From an uncultured Pelagimonas sp. (lineage in GTDB: Bacteria; Pseudomonadota; Alphaproteobacteria; Rhodobacterales; Rhodobacteraceae), in NCBI GenBank assembly GCA_947499735.1, contig CANMPP010000002.1, positions 248,001 through 312,000 of the forward strand: 64,000 bases of DNA, written 5' to 3'. Below the pieces are notes generated by a model. The model was not told the DNA's origin. It saw nothing but the letters and a program-made list of their open reading frames with translations, and did no database searches. Position 1 is the first letter of the stretch; the number at the start of each line of letters is the position of its first letter. Below are positions 17,946-25,651 of the stretch, in pieces. The translations under genes and the position numbers were made by a program.

Positions 17946-18701
17946 ATGAAACCTCTATACTTTATTTTTGTAAATCTGTCTCTTGCGGTTTTTACAAGCG
18001 CCTGTTCCGTTGGGCCATCTTCTGTTGTGACGCAGGATATCCGTGACCCTTATGAGCAGCGGAACCGACGTGTTCACGAATTTAATCGTCAAATTGATAC
18101 TAAATTCTTTAAAAATGAAGAAGAAACTGAAAAACAGCCTAGCGCTGTTGGCGATGGTTTGCGTGATAATGTCAGCAACCTGGCCGACACGGCCTCGTTG
18201 CCAGGCGTTGTAGTGAACCAAGTCCTGCAAGGTAAACTGGGGCCTGCGACCACGAATTCTGTGCGTTTTGTGATCAATGCGACTTTGGGATTCGGTGGGT
18301 TGGCTGATGTTGCGGGTGATATGGGTATCCAAGAATATGATACTGATTTTGGCGAAACCCTGCATGTTTGGGGCGTTGGAGAGGGGGCTTATCTAGAATT
18401 GCCCTTGCTTGGCCCCAGCACGGAACGCGATGCTGCAGGGCAGGTCGTAGACTTTTTCACCAACCCTTTATCATATGTCCTAGAGCCATCTGCACGTTTG
18501 GCCCTGACGGGTGTCAAAGTTGCGGATAAGGCGTTCGAGCGGGATAAATACGGCGATACCGTCGATTCCGTCTTGTATGACAGCGCCGATAGCTACACCC
18601 AACTTAAATTGATTTACGTACAATCTCGCCGGTTTGAATTGGGTGTTGAGCCAGAAATCGCCGATGATGATCCATTCGCATTAGATACAAGTGGTTTTTA
18701 A
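17946..18701 (+). CDS. mlaA: MlaA/VacJ family outer-membrane lipoprotein
   Basis: 251 residues with a lipobox at the end of the signal peptide (FTSAC, Cys20). The MlaA core follows: DPYEQRNRRVHEFNRQID, a stretch ending VNQVLQGKLGPATTNSVRFVINATLGFGGLADVA, the DFGETLHVWGVGEGAYLELPLLGPST signature and a C-terminal YDSADSYTQLKLIYVQSRRFELG. It extracts mislocalised phospholipids from the outer leaflet and hands them to MlaC. The mlaC gene lies 91 bases downstream, which supports the pairing. The 158-bp upstream gap contains a small hairpin, GGATTT-AAA-AAATCC (17893-17907), in the likely leader. Confidence 0.93.
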   Translation: MKPLYFIFVNLSLAVFTSACSVGPSSVVTQDIRDPYEQRNRRVHEFNRQIDTKFFKNEEETEKQPSAVGDGLRDNVSNLADTASLPGVVVNQVLQGKLGPATTNSVRFVINATLGFGGLADVAGDMGIQEYDTDFGETLHVWGVGEGAYLELPLLGPSTERDAAGQVVDFFTNPLSYVLEPSARLALTGVKVADKAFERDKYGDTVDSVLYDSADSYTQLKLIYVQSRRFELGVEPEIADDDPFALDTSGF

Positions 18702-18792
18702 CTGCGCCGTTCATCCCTATATTAAGGGGTGAAAGACCGATCCTCTCTAATTTTCGGCATTGCGTGCCGATGTTCTCTACAAGGTTTTAAAT

Positions 18793-19395
18793 ATGACTGT
18801 GTTTTCGCGCCGATTTGCCATTGTTGCCCCTGTCGCGGCAGGTCTTGCCACGGCATTGCCCCAAGAAGGATTTGCGCTAAGTACATCAGAGGCGCAAAGC
18901 CTCGTTGATAAATTGGTTGCAGACATCAACAAAGTGATCGCTTCTGGTAAATCAGAAGCTGCAATGATCAAAGAATTCGAACGTATTTTTGCACGCTATT
19001 CTGATACGTCCTATGTCGCATCCTATGCGATGGGGGCGGATGGTCGCCGTGCAACGGCGGCACAAAAGAAAAAGTTCTCGGCCACGTTTAACGGGTATAT
19101 CGCGCGCAAATACGGCAAGCGGTTCCGCGAATTTATCGGCGGTCGTCTTGAACCCCAAGGCGCAAAACAAGTTAAGAATTACTATGCTGTCAGCACAACG
19201 GCTTTGTTGCGGGGCGAAGCGCCTTTTGACGTTACATTCCATGTGTCAGATCGCACAGGCAAAAGCCTGTTCTTCAATATGTATGTTGAGGGCATCAATA
19301 TGCTGCTGACAGAACGTGCCGAAGTCGGCGCGATGTTGGATAAGCGTAAAGGCGATATTGATGCCATGATCCTGGACTTGGCCAAAGCGGGCTAG
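18793..19395 (+). CDS. mlaC: MlaC/Ttg2D family phospholipid-binding protein
   Basis: 200 residues from ATG 18793 (MTVFSRRFAIVAPVAAGLAT), preferred to an in-frame upstream TTG-type start because it gives a compact signal peptide; the SRRF pattern near the N terminus hints at Tat export but the classical motif is incomplete. The mature part shows the family pattern AAMIKEFERIFARYSDTSYVASYAMG, KKKFSATFNGYIARKYGKRFREFIGG and VTFHVSDRTGKSLFFNMYVEGINML. It is the periplasmic carrier of the Mla lipid pathway. The inner-membrane MlaFED genes are not in the window. Confidence 0.93.
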   Translation: MTVFSRRFAIVAPVAAGLATALPQEGFALSTSEAQSLVDKLVADINKVIASGKSEAAMIKEFERIFARYSDTSYVASYAMGADGRRATAAQKKKFSATFNGYIARKYGKRFREFIGGRLEPQGAKQVKNYYAVSTTALLRGEAPFDVTFHVSDRTGKSLFFNMYVEGINMLLTERAEVGAMLDKRKGDIDAMILDLAKAG

Positions 19396-19440
19396 TCACA
19401 TCATTGGCGCACTGACGGCATGTCAGGTCTGAACATTATA

Positions 19441-19475
19441 CTGGCCCGCGGGACCAAAAAGGTCTGGCGGGCCAG
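19441..19475. terminator. Hairpin between convergent mlaC and the PBP gene
   Basis: CTGGCCCGC (19441-19449) pairs with GCGGGCCAG (19467-19475), with an inner GGACC-AAAAA-GGTCT continuation. It lies 46 bases past mlaC and 7 bases past the stop of the opposing gene. T-runs are short on both sides. Confidence 0.65.
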
Positions 19476-19481
19476 TTCAGT

Positions 19482-21716
19482 TTAATCCCGCCCTCCGAAC
19501 AGGCTGCGCAATACCTGATTGACGACATTGTCCGTTGTGTTGCGGTTGGGGCGGTTGTTTGATCGTGAAGGTTCTGTTTGCTTTTGCGCGGTTGCTGCGC
19601 TGGGGGCCTGCATGGGCAATGGTTTGCTGGGCAGGCCTTCATGGACGCGTAGCATTGTTTCATGCCAGATCTCTGCCGGTAGGCCCGATCCCGTTACGCC
19701 ACGCAAGGGTGTATTGTCGTCATATCCCATCCAGACGCCGGCGACATAATCGGCGGTAAAGCCAATGAACCATGCGTCCCGCGCCTCTTGGCTGGTCCCG
19801 GTTTTACCAGCGACGGGTCTATTGGGCAGCGCGGCGCGTTTGCCTGTGCCCTCGGAGACGACTTTTTCCATCATCCATGTCAGGGATTGGGCCGCGCGTT
19901 GCTGGATTACTCTTTCCCCAATGCCGGATCCTTCTTGCCCGACAATGCCGTAGGGTGTCACAGCGCTGCCGCCATTCAATATGCCCGCATAGGCCCCTGT
20001 CATTTCCAGAAGCGTACTTTCAGAAGCCCCCAGCGCGAGGGCAGGGGAATCCGCTAATTTGGATGCAATGCCAAAATCTTGCGCCACTTTGTGAACCAGA
20101 TCACGGCCAACGCTTTCCGAAACTTTGACGGCGGGAATATTAAAGCTGTATTTCAATGCATCTACCAGAGAAACGCGACCATGATATTTATGGTCATAGT
20201 TTGCCGGGCAATATTGTCCGGATCCGGGCACATTGATGCAATATTTGTCGTCCAGAACGGTGTCATAGGGGCTGTAACCCAGTTCCAGCGCAGTGGCATA
20301 GACAAAGGGTTTAAAGCTGGAACCGGGTTGGCGCACGGCCTGTATGGCGCGGTTGAAAACGCCGGATGCGTTAACATCGCGCCCACCGACCATCGCGCGC
20401 ACTGCACCATCAGCAGACATAACAACGACCGCCACTTGGGCTTTTGATCCTGGGCTGACCTTGTCTTCGAACACTTTGCTGACGGCTTCAGCGGCGGCCT
20501 TTTGCAGTTTTGGATCCAGCGTCGTCTGGATCACTTGATCGCGTTTGGCCTCTTCCAGCGCGCGCAAAATGTCGGATTCTAGATTGCCTCGCCCGCCGTC
20601 ATTTTCCAAATCTCCCGGTTGTGCCAGTGAACGCACAACCCAATCTGCAAAATACCCGCCCTCTGGTGTAGAGGATCGCGGGGCCAACGTTGCCGGATTG
20701 TCCTGATAATGTTTCATCTCGCGCGCGGTGAGATATCCCTGATCATACATCAGGCGCAAAACTGTCGATGCGCGATCTTGGGATCGTTTCAAGTTTGATG
20801 TCGGTGCCAATGCAGAAGGTGCCGTCAGCAGCCCAGCCAGCATCGCGGATTCAGCTGGGGTAAGTTGCGATGCATCCTTTGCAAAATAGACCTTCGCCGC
20901 TGCAGAGGCCCCATATGCACCGCCGCCCATATAAGCGCGGTTCAGGTAGATCGATAGGATCTCTTCCTTGGTGAATTTTACTTCCATGGCCAATGCGTAA
21001 ATCGCTTCTTGGGCCTTGCGTGAAATCGTGCCGCGCCGACATTCGGCAACATATTTGGCTTCGCTTTCCCATTCATCTGGGTCGTATTCGCGGCCAATAC
21101 AGAGCAGTTTGGCCGTCTGCTGGGAAATGGTGGATCCCCCGTGACCTTGCAATGCGCCACGTCCTTCACTCAGGTTGATGCGAACGGCTGATGCGACGCC
21201 CCTTGGGCTGACGCCCAGATGCCACCAAAACCGTTTGTCTTCTGACGCCACAACAGCGTTGACGAGGTGCTTGGACACGGTGTCCGTCGTCACAGCGCCA
21301 CCAAATTGATTTCCTTGTCGGGCCAAAATGTCGCCATTGCGATCCAGAAGGGTGATGGACCCTTCGGCGCGCCCGTCCAAAAGCGCTGAGGATTCAGGCA
21401 GTTTTGTATATTGCAGAAAAACCAAACCTGCCAAAATAAGGGCGCCTACGGCTGTACCATATGCTGCAAGGTAGAGAAACAGGCGAAACAGCATCCGAAA
21501 CGGCCATAAAAGCGTGCGCAAGATCGGGTTGCGCACGGTCTTTTTACGTGATGTGATCTTTTTGCGTGTCGCTTTTTGTTTTGAAGGCCTGGAAATGGTC
21601 TTTTTGTTTGTCGACGACGCGCTGTTTTTCTTGCGAGTGGTCGTTTTTTTGCCTTTGACCGACGGATAACGACGGTCTGCGACCAAACGGCGACTTTTTT
21701 TGCGTGAATCTGACAT
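19482..21716 (-). CDS. Class A penicillin-binding protein (bifunctional transglycosylase/transpeptidase, PBP1A family)
   Basis: 744 residues. A cytoplasmic N-terminal tail of about 70 residues is extremely Lys/Arg/Ser/Thr-rich, then one membrane helix (about 78-105), a GT51 domain with ASEDKRFWWHLGV, HGGSTISQQTAKLL, RKAQEAIYALAMEVKFTKEEILSIYLNRAYMG, and a transpeptidase domain with the SxxK motif in RQPGSSFKPFVYA, SFN in YSFNIPAVK and KTGTS followed by DAWFIGFTADYVAGVWMGYD. It polymerises and cross-links peptidoglycan in the periplasm. The C-terminal tail is Pro/Gln/Asn-rich. It stands alone, with the 265-bp glnK regulatory gap upstream. Confidence 0.95.
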   Translation of the reverse strand: MSDSRKKSRRLVADRRYPSVKGKKTTTRKKNSASSTNKKTISRPSKQKATRKKITSRKKTVRNPILRTLLWPFRMLFRLFLYLAAYGTAVGALILAGLVFLQYTKLPESSALLDGRAEGSITLLDRNGDILARQGNQFGGAVTTDTVSKHLVNAVVASEDKRFWWHLGVSPRGVASAVRINLSEGRGALQGHGGSTISQQTAKLLCIGREYDPDEWESEAKYVAECRRGTISRKAQEAIYALAMEVKFTKEEILSIYLNRAYMGGGAYGASAAAKVYFAKDASQLTPAESAMLAGLLTAPSALAPTSNLKRSQDRASTVLRLMYDQGYLTAREMKHYQDNPATLAPRSSTPEGGYFADWVVRSLAQPGDLENDGGRGNLESDILRALEEAKRDQVIQTTLDPKLQKAAAEAVSKVFEDKVSPGSKAQVAVVVMSADGAVRAMVGGRDVNASGVFNRAIQAVRQPGSSFKPFVYATALELGYSPYDTVLDDKYCINVPGSGQYCPANYDHKYHGRVSLVDALKYSFNIPAVKVSESVGRDLVHKVAQDFGIASKLADSPALALGASESTLLEMTGAYAGILNGGSAVTPYGIVGQEGSGIGERVIQQRAAQSLTWMMEKVVSEGTGKRAALPNRPVAGKTGTSQEARDAWFIGFTADYVAGVWMGYDDNTPLRGVTGSGLPAEIWHETMLRVHEGLPSKPLPMQAPSAATAQKQTEPSRSNNRPNRNTTDNVVNQVLRSLFGGRD

Positions 21717-21831
21717 CTGTCTCTATTTGGGCTGCTCTTTGAGACGATTCTAGCTTGAAAATCGGGGAATGTGCACCTCTCTAAACGTGCAATTTAAAGT
21801 TTTCATTTTGTCTACTTTTTGATCATATTTT

Positions 21832-21849
21832 ATTTTATGCACATAAAAT
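21832..21849. promoter_or_regulatory. AT-rich dyad in the PBP-glnK intergenic region
   Basis: ATTTTATG (21832-21839) and CATAAAAT (21842-21849) are perfect complements separated by CA. The site lies between the two divergent genes and could be a dimer-binding operator for either. Confidence 0.4.
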
Positions 21850-21910
21850 GGTCAAACGAACGCTACGTTACGCGATCCTGCGGGGGTTCGCGGGGTCTGT
21901 CCCTTCCACT

Positions 21911-21926
21911 TTGGTAAATGTCTCGC
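21911..21926 (+). promoter_or_regulatory. Candidate sigma-54 promoter for glnK-amtB
   Basis: TTGGTAAATGTCTCGC has the invariant GG-N10-GC spacing of RpoN promoters (GG 21913-21914, GC 21925-21926) and several consensus flanking bases (TTGG, A at position 6 and 8, T before GC). Consensus would be TTGGCAC-N5-TTGC, so it is imperfect. It lies 56 bases upstream of glnK. Confidence 0.4.
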
Positions 21927-21931
21927 CTTTT

Positions 21932-21950
21932 CTGCACGGGCAGAGTGCAG
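21932..21950. promoter_or_regulatory. Candidate NtrC-type dyad upstream of glnK
   Basis: CTGCAC-GGGCAGA-GTGCAG is a perfect six-base dyad whose core GCAC-N7-GTGC has exactly the geometry of the enteric NtrC consensus (TGCACC-N5-GGTGCA). It lies just downstream of the candidate sigma-54 element, an odd place for an activator site, so it could instead act negatively or serve another regulator. Confidence 0.35.
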
Positions 21951-21981
21951 GGGGCGCTACTGCCAACGGAAAGGGATTAAG

Positions 21982-22320
21982 GTGAAACTGATCATTGCAA
22001 CGATCAAGCCGTTCAAGCTGGAAGAAGTGCGCGAAGCGCTAACTGGCATCGGAGTACGCGGCATGATGGTCACGGAGATCAAGGGCTTCGGCTCTCAATC
22101 CGGGCATACTGAAATTTACCGCGGCGCAGAATACGCAGTAAACTTCGTTCCAAAAATTAAGCTTGAGATTGTCGTGACCGAAGGCATGGCTGAGCAAGTT
22201 GTCGACACGATCAAAACGACGGCGCAGACCGGCAAGATCGGCGACGGCAAGATCTTTGTCCTTGATGTCGCACAAGCCGTACGCGTGCGTACAGGCGAGA
22301 CAGACGGCGACGCACTCTAA
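21982..22320 (+). CDS. glnK: P-II nitrogen regulatory protein GlnK/GlnB
   Basis: 112 residues, exact family length, from GTG 21982 with AAGGGA upstream. Trimeric signal protein that binds ATP/ADP and 2-oxoglutarate and gates AmtB. Seen: MKLIIATIKPFKLEEVREAL, the T-loop GSQSGHTEIYRGAEYAVNFVPK with the uridylylated Tyr51, the B-loop KTTAQTGKIGDGKIF and the C-terminal VRVRTGETDGDAL. Linked to amtB 25 bases downstream, which is the diagnostic pairing for GlnK. Likely nitrogen-regulated (see promoter candidates upstream). Confidence 0.96.
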   Translation: MKLIIATIKPFKLEEVREALTGIGVRGMMVTEIKGFGSQSGHTEIYRGAEYAVNFVPKIKLEIVVTEGMAEQVVDTIKTTAQTGKIGDGKIFVLDVAQAVRVRTGETDGDAL

Positions 22321-22345
22321 GCAGAACACTCAGAGGGATACAAAA

Positions 22346-23659
22346 ATGAAACTCACACGTACGCTCGGCGTTGCATCGGGCCTCGCCCTGATCGCGCAGG
22401 CCGGCATGGCGCAAGACGCCGCACCGGGCTTTGATGAAATCGGCCCATATATCATGACCACCCTGCTGTTCTTGGTAGGTGGTTTCCTCGTATTCTGGAT
22501 GGCAGCTGGTTTTGCCATGTTGGAAGCGGGTCTTGTTCGTTCCAAGAACGTTGCGATGCAGCTGACGAAAAACGTTGCGCTGTTTTCCTTGGCATCCATC
22601 ATGTACTGGCTGGTTGGCTTCAACCTGATGTACCCAGGTGACTTCAACGGCTACCTTGGCCCAATCTTTGGCACAACAACATGGTTGGAGCCAGTTGGTC
22701 TGGACGCAGCTGACGCAGCACTGGATTATGCATCCGTTGCATCTGACTTCTTCTTCCAGTTGATGTTCGTTGCAGCAACAGCATCCATCGTGTCCGGTAC
22801 AGTTGCTGAGCGCGTGAAGCTGTGGCCATTCCTGATCTTCACGATCATTCTGACAGGCATCATGTACCCAATCTCTGGTTCCTGGCAGTGGGGCGGCGGC
22901 TGGTTGTCTGAAGCTGGCTTCTCCGACTTCGCGGGTTCCACAGTTGTGCACTCTGTTGGCGGCTGGGCTGCTCTGGCAGGCGCGATCGTTATCGGTCCAC
23001 GTATCGGCAAATACAAAGATGGCCGCACTGTTCCAATGCCTGGTTCCAACCTGGCGCTGGCGACACTGGGCACATTCATCCTGTGGCTGGGTTGGTTCGG
23101 CTTTAACGGCGGTTCTCAGCTGGCAGCGGGTACAGTTGGTGATATCACTGACGTTGGCCGTATCTTCGCAAACACAAACATGGCAGCAGCATCCGGCGCA
23201 GTTGCAGCACTGGTCCTGACACAGGTTCTGTACGGCAAAGTTGACCTGACAATGGTTCTGAACGGCGCGCTGGCAGGTCTGGTTTCCATCACGGCCGAGC
23301 CTCTGGCACCATCCCTGTTCGCATCTCTGCTGATCGGTGGCGCAGGCGGTGTAATCGTTGTCTTCACTGTTCCACTGTTGGACAAGATGAAAATCGACGA
23401 CGTTGTTGGTGCGATCCCTGTTCACCTGTTCGCAGGTATCTGGGGCACAATCGCTGTGACCTTCTCTGGCTCCGCTACTCTGGGCGCGCAGATCACAGGT
23501 ATCATCGCATACGGTGTCTTCACATTCGTTGCATCCTTGATCCTGTGGTTCATCTTGAAAGCCATCATGGGTGTCCGCGTATCCGAAGAAGACGAGATCA
23601 CAGGTCTCGACATGGCAGAGCTGGGCATGGAAGCATACCCAGAATTCTCCAAGAGCTAA
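22346..23659 (+). CDS. amtB: Ammonium transporter
   Basis: 437 residues from ATG 22346 with GAGGGA upstream; the open frame runs back into glnK but that part is a shadow. Signal peptide (about 1-22, ending GMAQ) as in many proteobacterial AmtB proteins, then eleven expected membrane helices. Motifs include GFLVFWMAAGFAMLEAGLVRSKN, the FAGSTVVHSVGGWAALAGAIVIGPR twin-His helix and HLFAGIWGTIAV with the second pore His. The gene prefers GCA, ACA, CCA and CTG codons far more than its neighbours, a bias also seen in the solute-binding gene at 41397 and consistent with high expression. Followed by a strong terminator. Confidence 0.97.
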   Translation: MKLTRTLGVASGLALIAQAGMAQDAAPGFDEIGPYIMTTLLFLVGGFLVFWMAAGFAMLEAGLVRSKNVAMQLTKNVALFSLASIMYWLVGFNLMYPGDFNGYLGPIFGTTTWLEPVGLDAADAALDYASVASDFFFQLMFVAATASIVSGTVAERVKLWPFLIFTIILTGIMYPISGSWQWGGGWLSEAGFSDFAGSTVVHSVGGWAALAGAIVIGPRIGKYKDGRTVPMPGSNLALATLGTFILWLGWFGFNGGSQLAAGTVGDITDVGRIFANTNMAAASGAVAALVLTQVLYGKVDLTMVLNGALAGLVSITAEPLAPSLFASLLIGGAGGVIVVFTVPLLDKMKIDDVVGAIPVHLFAGIWGTIAVTFSGSATLGAQITGIIAYGVFTFVASLILWFILKAIMGVRVSEEDEITGLDMAELGMEAYPEFSKS

Positions 23660-23690
23660 TCTGACACGCTGTTAAATCAGCACCAGATAG

Positions 23691-23719
23691 AAACCCGGGC
23701 GCGTGCGTCCGGGTTTTTT
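23691..23719 (+). terminator. Intrinsic terminator of glnK-amtB
   Basis: Stem AAACCCGG / CCGGGTTT with a GC-rich ten-base loop, followed by T6 on the + strand, about 30 bases after the amtB stop. Confidence 0.92.
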
Positions 23720-23874
23720 GTATCCAAAATGGGGAATACCTATCAAGGGCGCCGACGGTTTTCTGTGCCGGTTTTGGAAACTACTGCAAAACCGCGAGAA
23801 ACCTCATAGAAATGCAGTATGCTGTTCCAATGTGCAGCTTGTATCTAATGTGCGCCAAATGTGTGGAGTTCCAT

Positions 23875-24084
23875 ATGTCTGCCGTAAAAGCCACTGAAGT
23901 GAATTAGTCCTCCACAAAGCTGTTTGACGATGCCTGAGAGCAGGGTGTCGCATGCGCATCAAAAACGTTGAAAAGCATCACTGGCGCTTGGGTTGGTGAT
24001 CAGAAGGGTGCTGTCACAGATGGCAAAATTAGTGAATATCGCGTTGCAATGAAGACGTCTTTCGTCTTGGAAGGCGGTTCTTAG
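23875..24084 (+). pseudogene. Dodecin gene inactivated by two in-frame stop codons
   Basis: Reading from ATG 23875 (GGAG six bases upstream) one frame gives MSAVKATEVN-stop-SSTKLFDDA-stop-EQGVACASKTL, then KSITGAWVGDQKGAV and TDGKISEYRVAMKTSFVLEG, ending at TAG 24082-24084. Family members are small flavin-binding proteins of about 65-70 residues with exactly this order: VxKVxE, SxxSFDDAxxxGxxRA, a flavin-stacking Trp in GAW, and the closing EYRVxxKVTFVLE. The stops are TAG at codon 11 (23905-23907) and TGA at codon 21 (23935-23937). There is no frameshift and the RBS survives, so inactivation looks recent. Start and end are otherwise intact. A sequencing error at two positions is less likely but possible. 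Confidence 0.85.
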
Positions 24085-24142
24085 ATCTGGCCATCCATCC
24101 AGGCGGTCATTTTGTCAAACCTATAAGAGATACCGACGCAAT

Positions 24143-24688
24143 ATGTCTTTGACTGCCCGTATTCTTGCTATTGGCGCACTTGGTTTTGTCCTTGGAGATG
24201 CCATCCGTGACCATTTTGAAAAACCAACGGACCGTGTCACTGCCGCGATCGATTTGTTTAGATCCGTTTGCGTGCCTCTTGCGAAAGGACAACGCGAGGA
24301 AGCAGATTTCGACTTCGATCATCTTGCCATTTTGAACGCTGATAGCGGTTGGATGGATCCGGAAAGCAATTTTTCTCTAAAAATAGGCGATAGAGATTGC
24401 GTTATTGCAGACAGCGCGAACCATATGAACGTCGGCGAGCAGGAGCGTTTTTCAACAATGGTCCAAAGGGTTATTGATATCGATTTCCCACTGCTTCGAC
24501 GTGACCCCGATAATGATATGCCGCATTGGGATGAATTCGCGTTTTGGGTCCAATTCCCACCGGATCATCCGCAGCGTTGGGGCGTCATGCTGATGAGGGT
24601 CAATCCAATTCAGGAAGGGGCACAAAGTGATGCTTTGTCGTTGACGTCTTTAAGAGTCGTTTTGCCGTATCAACAACCATCGGAATAA
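24143..24688 (+). CDS. Hypothetical protein with N-terminal membrane segment
   Basis: 181 residues from ATG 24143 (AAGAGA upstream). Residues 5-20 (ARILAIGALGFVLGDA) form a short hydrophobic segment that may be a signal anchor; the rest is soluble, acidic and rich in Asp/Phe/Trp, with repeated Asp-containing turns such as EEADFDFDHLAI and RRDPDNDMPHWDEFAFWVQFPP. No family is recognised. It follows the dodecin remnant by 58 bases and is convergent with the GntR regulator (22-bp gap). Confidence 0.7.
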   Translation: MSLTARILAIGALGFVLGDAIRDHFEKPTDRVTAAIDLFRSVCVPLAKGQREEADFDFDHLAILNADSGWMDPESNFSLKIGDRDCVIADSANHMNVGEQERFSTMVQRVIDIDFPLLRRDPDNDMPHWDEFAFWVQFPPDHPQRWGVMLMRVNPIQEGAQSDALSLTSLRVVLPYQQPSE

Positions 24689-24709
24689 GTTGTACCAGAA
24701 ATAGGAACA

Positions 24710-25474
24710 CTATCCTTGTTCACGGGCCAGCCTTAGTTTTGCGACTTCTGTTTGGGCTTCGGCCGTTCGATCCGCAAACAACGCCTCTTCTACAAAGGTC
24801 AGATGTGCCTCGACCGCCGCGCGTGCGCCCATCGCATCGCGGGCTTGTAGGGCGACGTTAATTGCGCGGTGTTGGTCCAGCAGGGCATCCCGCGTCGTGC
24901 GTTGTTTGAACATCACGGACCGGTTGTAAAAAACGCCTTCGCGCAGCAACCCGTACAGGGCACGCATCATATGCAGCATCATCACATTATGGGACGCCTC
25001 AACGATGGCCAGATGGAAATCCGCATCGATATACGCTTCTTCTTCCGGATTGCGCTTTTGGCTGGCCGCTTCCATCTTTGCAAAGATCGTATCGATGACC
25101 TGCAGATCTGTATCTGTCGCATGCTGCGCAGCACGCTCGGCCGCCAGCCCCTCCATATCACGGCGCAGGCTAAGATAATCGAACACCGCTTCATCATGGC
25201 GTGAAAAGAGGGCGATCAAAGGGTCGGAAAAGGCAGACGTCAGCAGATCGGTGACAAATATGCCTGATCCCGCTTTGGACAAAAGAAGGCCGCGTTCTTG
25301 CAGATCTGCGATCGCTTCGCGCAAACTGGGGCGTGACACACCTAGGCGCTCTGCCAGATCTCTTTCCGATGGCAAACGGTCCCCAGGGCGTAGAATGCCA
25401 CGCAGGATCAATTGTTCAATCTGACGCGTGACGGCGTCTGAAACGCGATCGGATTGAATGGGTTGGAAGGGCAT
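24710..25474 (-). CDS. FadR/FCD-type GntR family transcriptional regulator
   Basis: 254 residues from ATG 25474, preceded by GGAGA at six bases; the in-frame start at 25564 has no RBS. N-terminal winged helix (about 8-75): SDAVTRQIEQLILRGILRPGDRLPSERDLAERLGVSRPSLREAIADL, typical of PdhR/LldR-like GntR proteins. C-terminal FCD helical ligand domain (about 90-235) with DADFHLAIVEASHN and a DQHRAI..A..ARDAMGAR..VEAHL pattern that carries the usual Asp/His metal ligands. Ligand is probably a small carboxylic acid. No metabolic gene is adjacent; an inverted TTGGT repeat sits directly upstream. Confidence 0.92.
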   Translation of the reverse strand: MPFQPIQSDRVSDAVTRQIEQLILRGILRPGDRLPSERDLAERLGVSRPSLREAIADLQERGLLLSKAGSGIFVTDLLTSAFSDPLIALFSRHDEAVFDYLSLRRDMEGLAAERAAQHATDTDLQVIDTIFAKMEAASQKRNPEEEAYIDADFHLAIVEASHNVMMLHMMRALYGLLREGVFYNRSVMFKQRTTRDALLDQHRAINVALQARDAMGARAAVEAHLTFVEEALFADRTAEAQTEVAKLRLAREQG

Positions 25475-25489
25475 CTGGATCTCCGAATT

Positions 25490-25510
25490 TTGGTTATATT
25501 TTATGACCAA
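25490..25510. promoter_or_regulatory. Candidate GntR operator TTGGT-N11-ACCAA
   Basis: TTGGT (25490-25494) and ACCAA (25506-25510) are symmetric around an AT-rich 11-base centre, 16 bases upstream of the regulator start. The TGGT/ACCA half sites match those used by FadR/PdhR-type regulators, although their usual spacer is shorter. Autoregulation is inferred. Confidence 0.45.
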
Positions 25511-25651
25511 CGACCCGAAGGGGCAAGCATGTGTGCCGACAGGGTTGTTTGCGGATCTCACCAATGGATGAACGAATGTGATTGGCCGTGGGAGGTTTTT
25601 GGCTGGATAGTTGTCTGAACTGTAATTTTGTGTTCGTCGGGGAGGATGTTC

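Noticed and set aside
22211-23425. 404-residue open frame on the - strand opposite amtB
   Set aside because: It is Cys/Gln/Asn-rich without any recognisable domain and results from the codon bias of amtB; no RBS.
23703-23897. 64-residue + strand frame after amtB
   Set aside because: It starts in the terminator and covers the first codons of the dodecin remnant in another frame.
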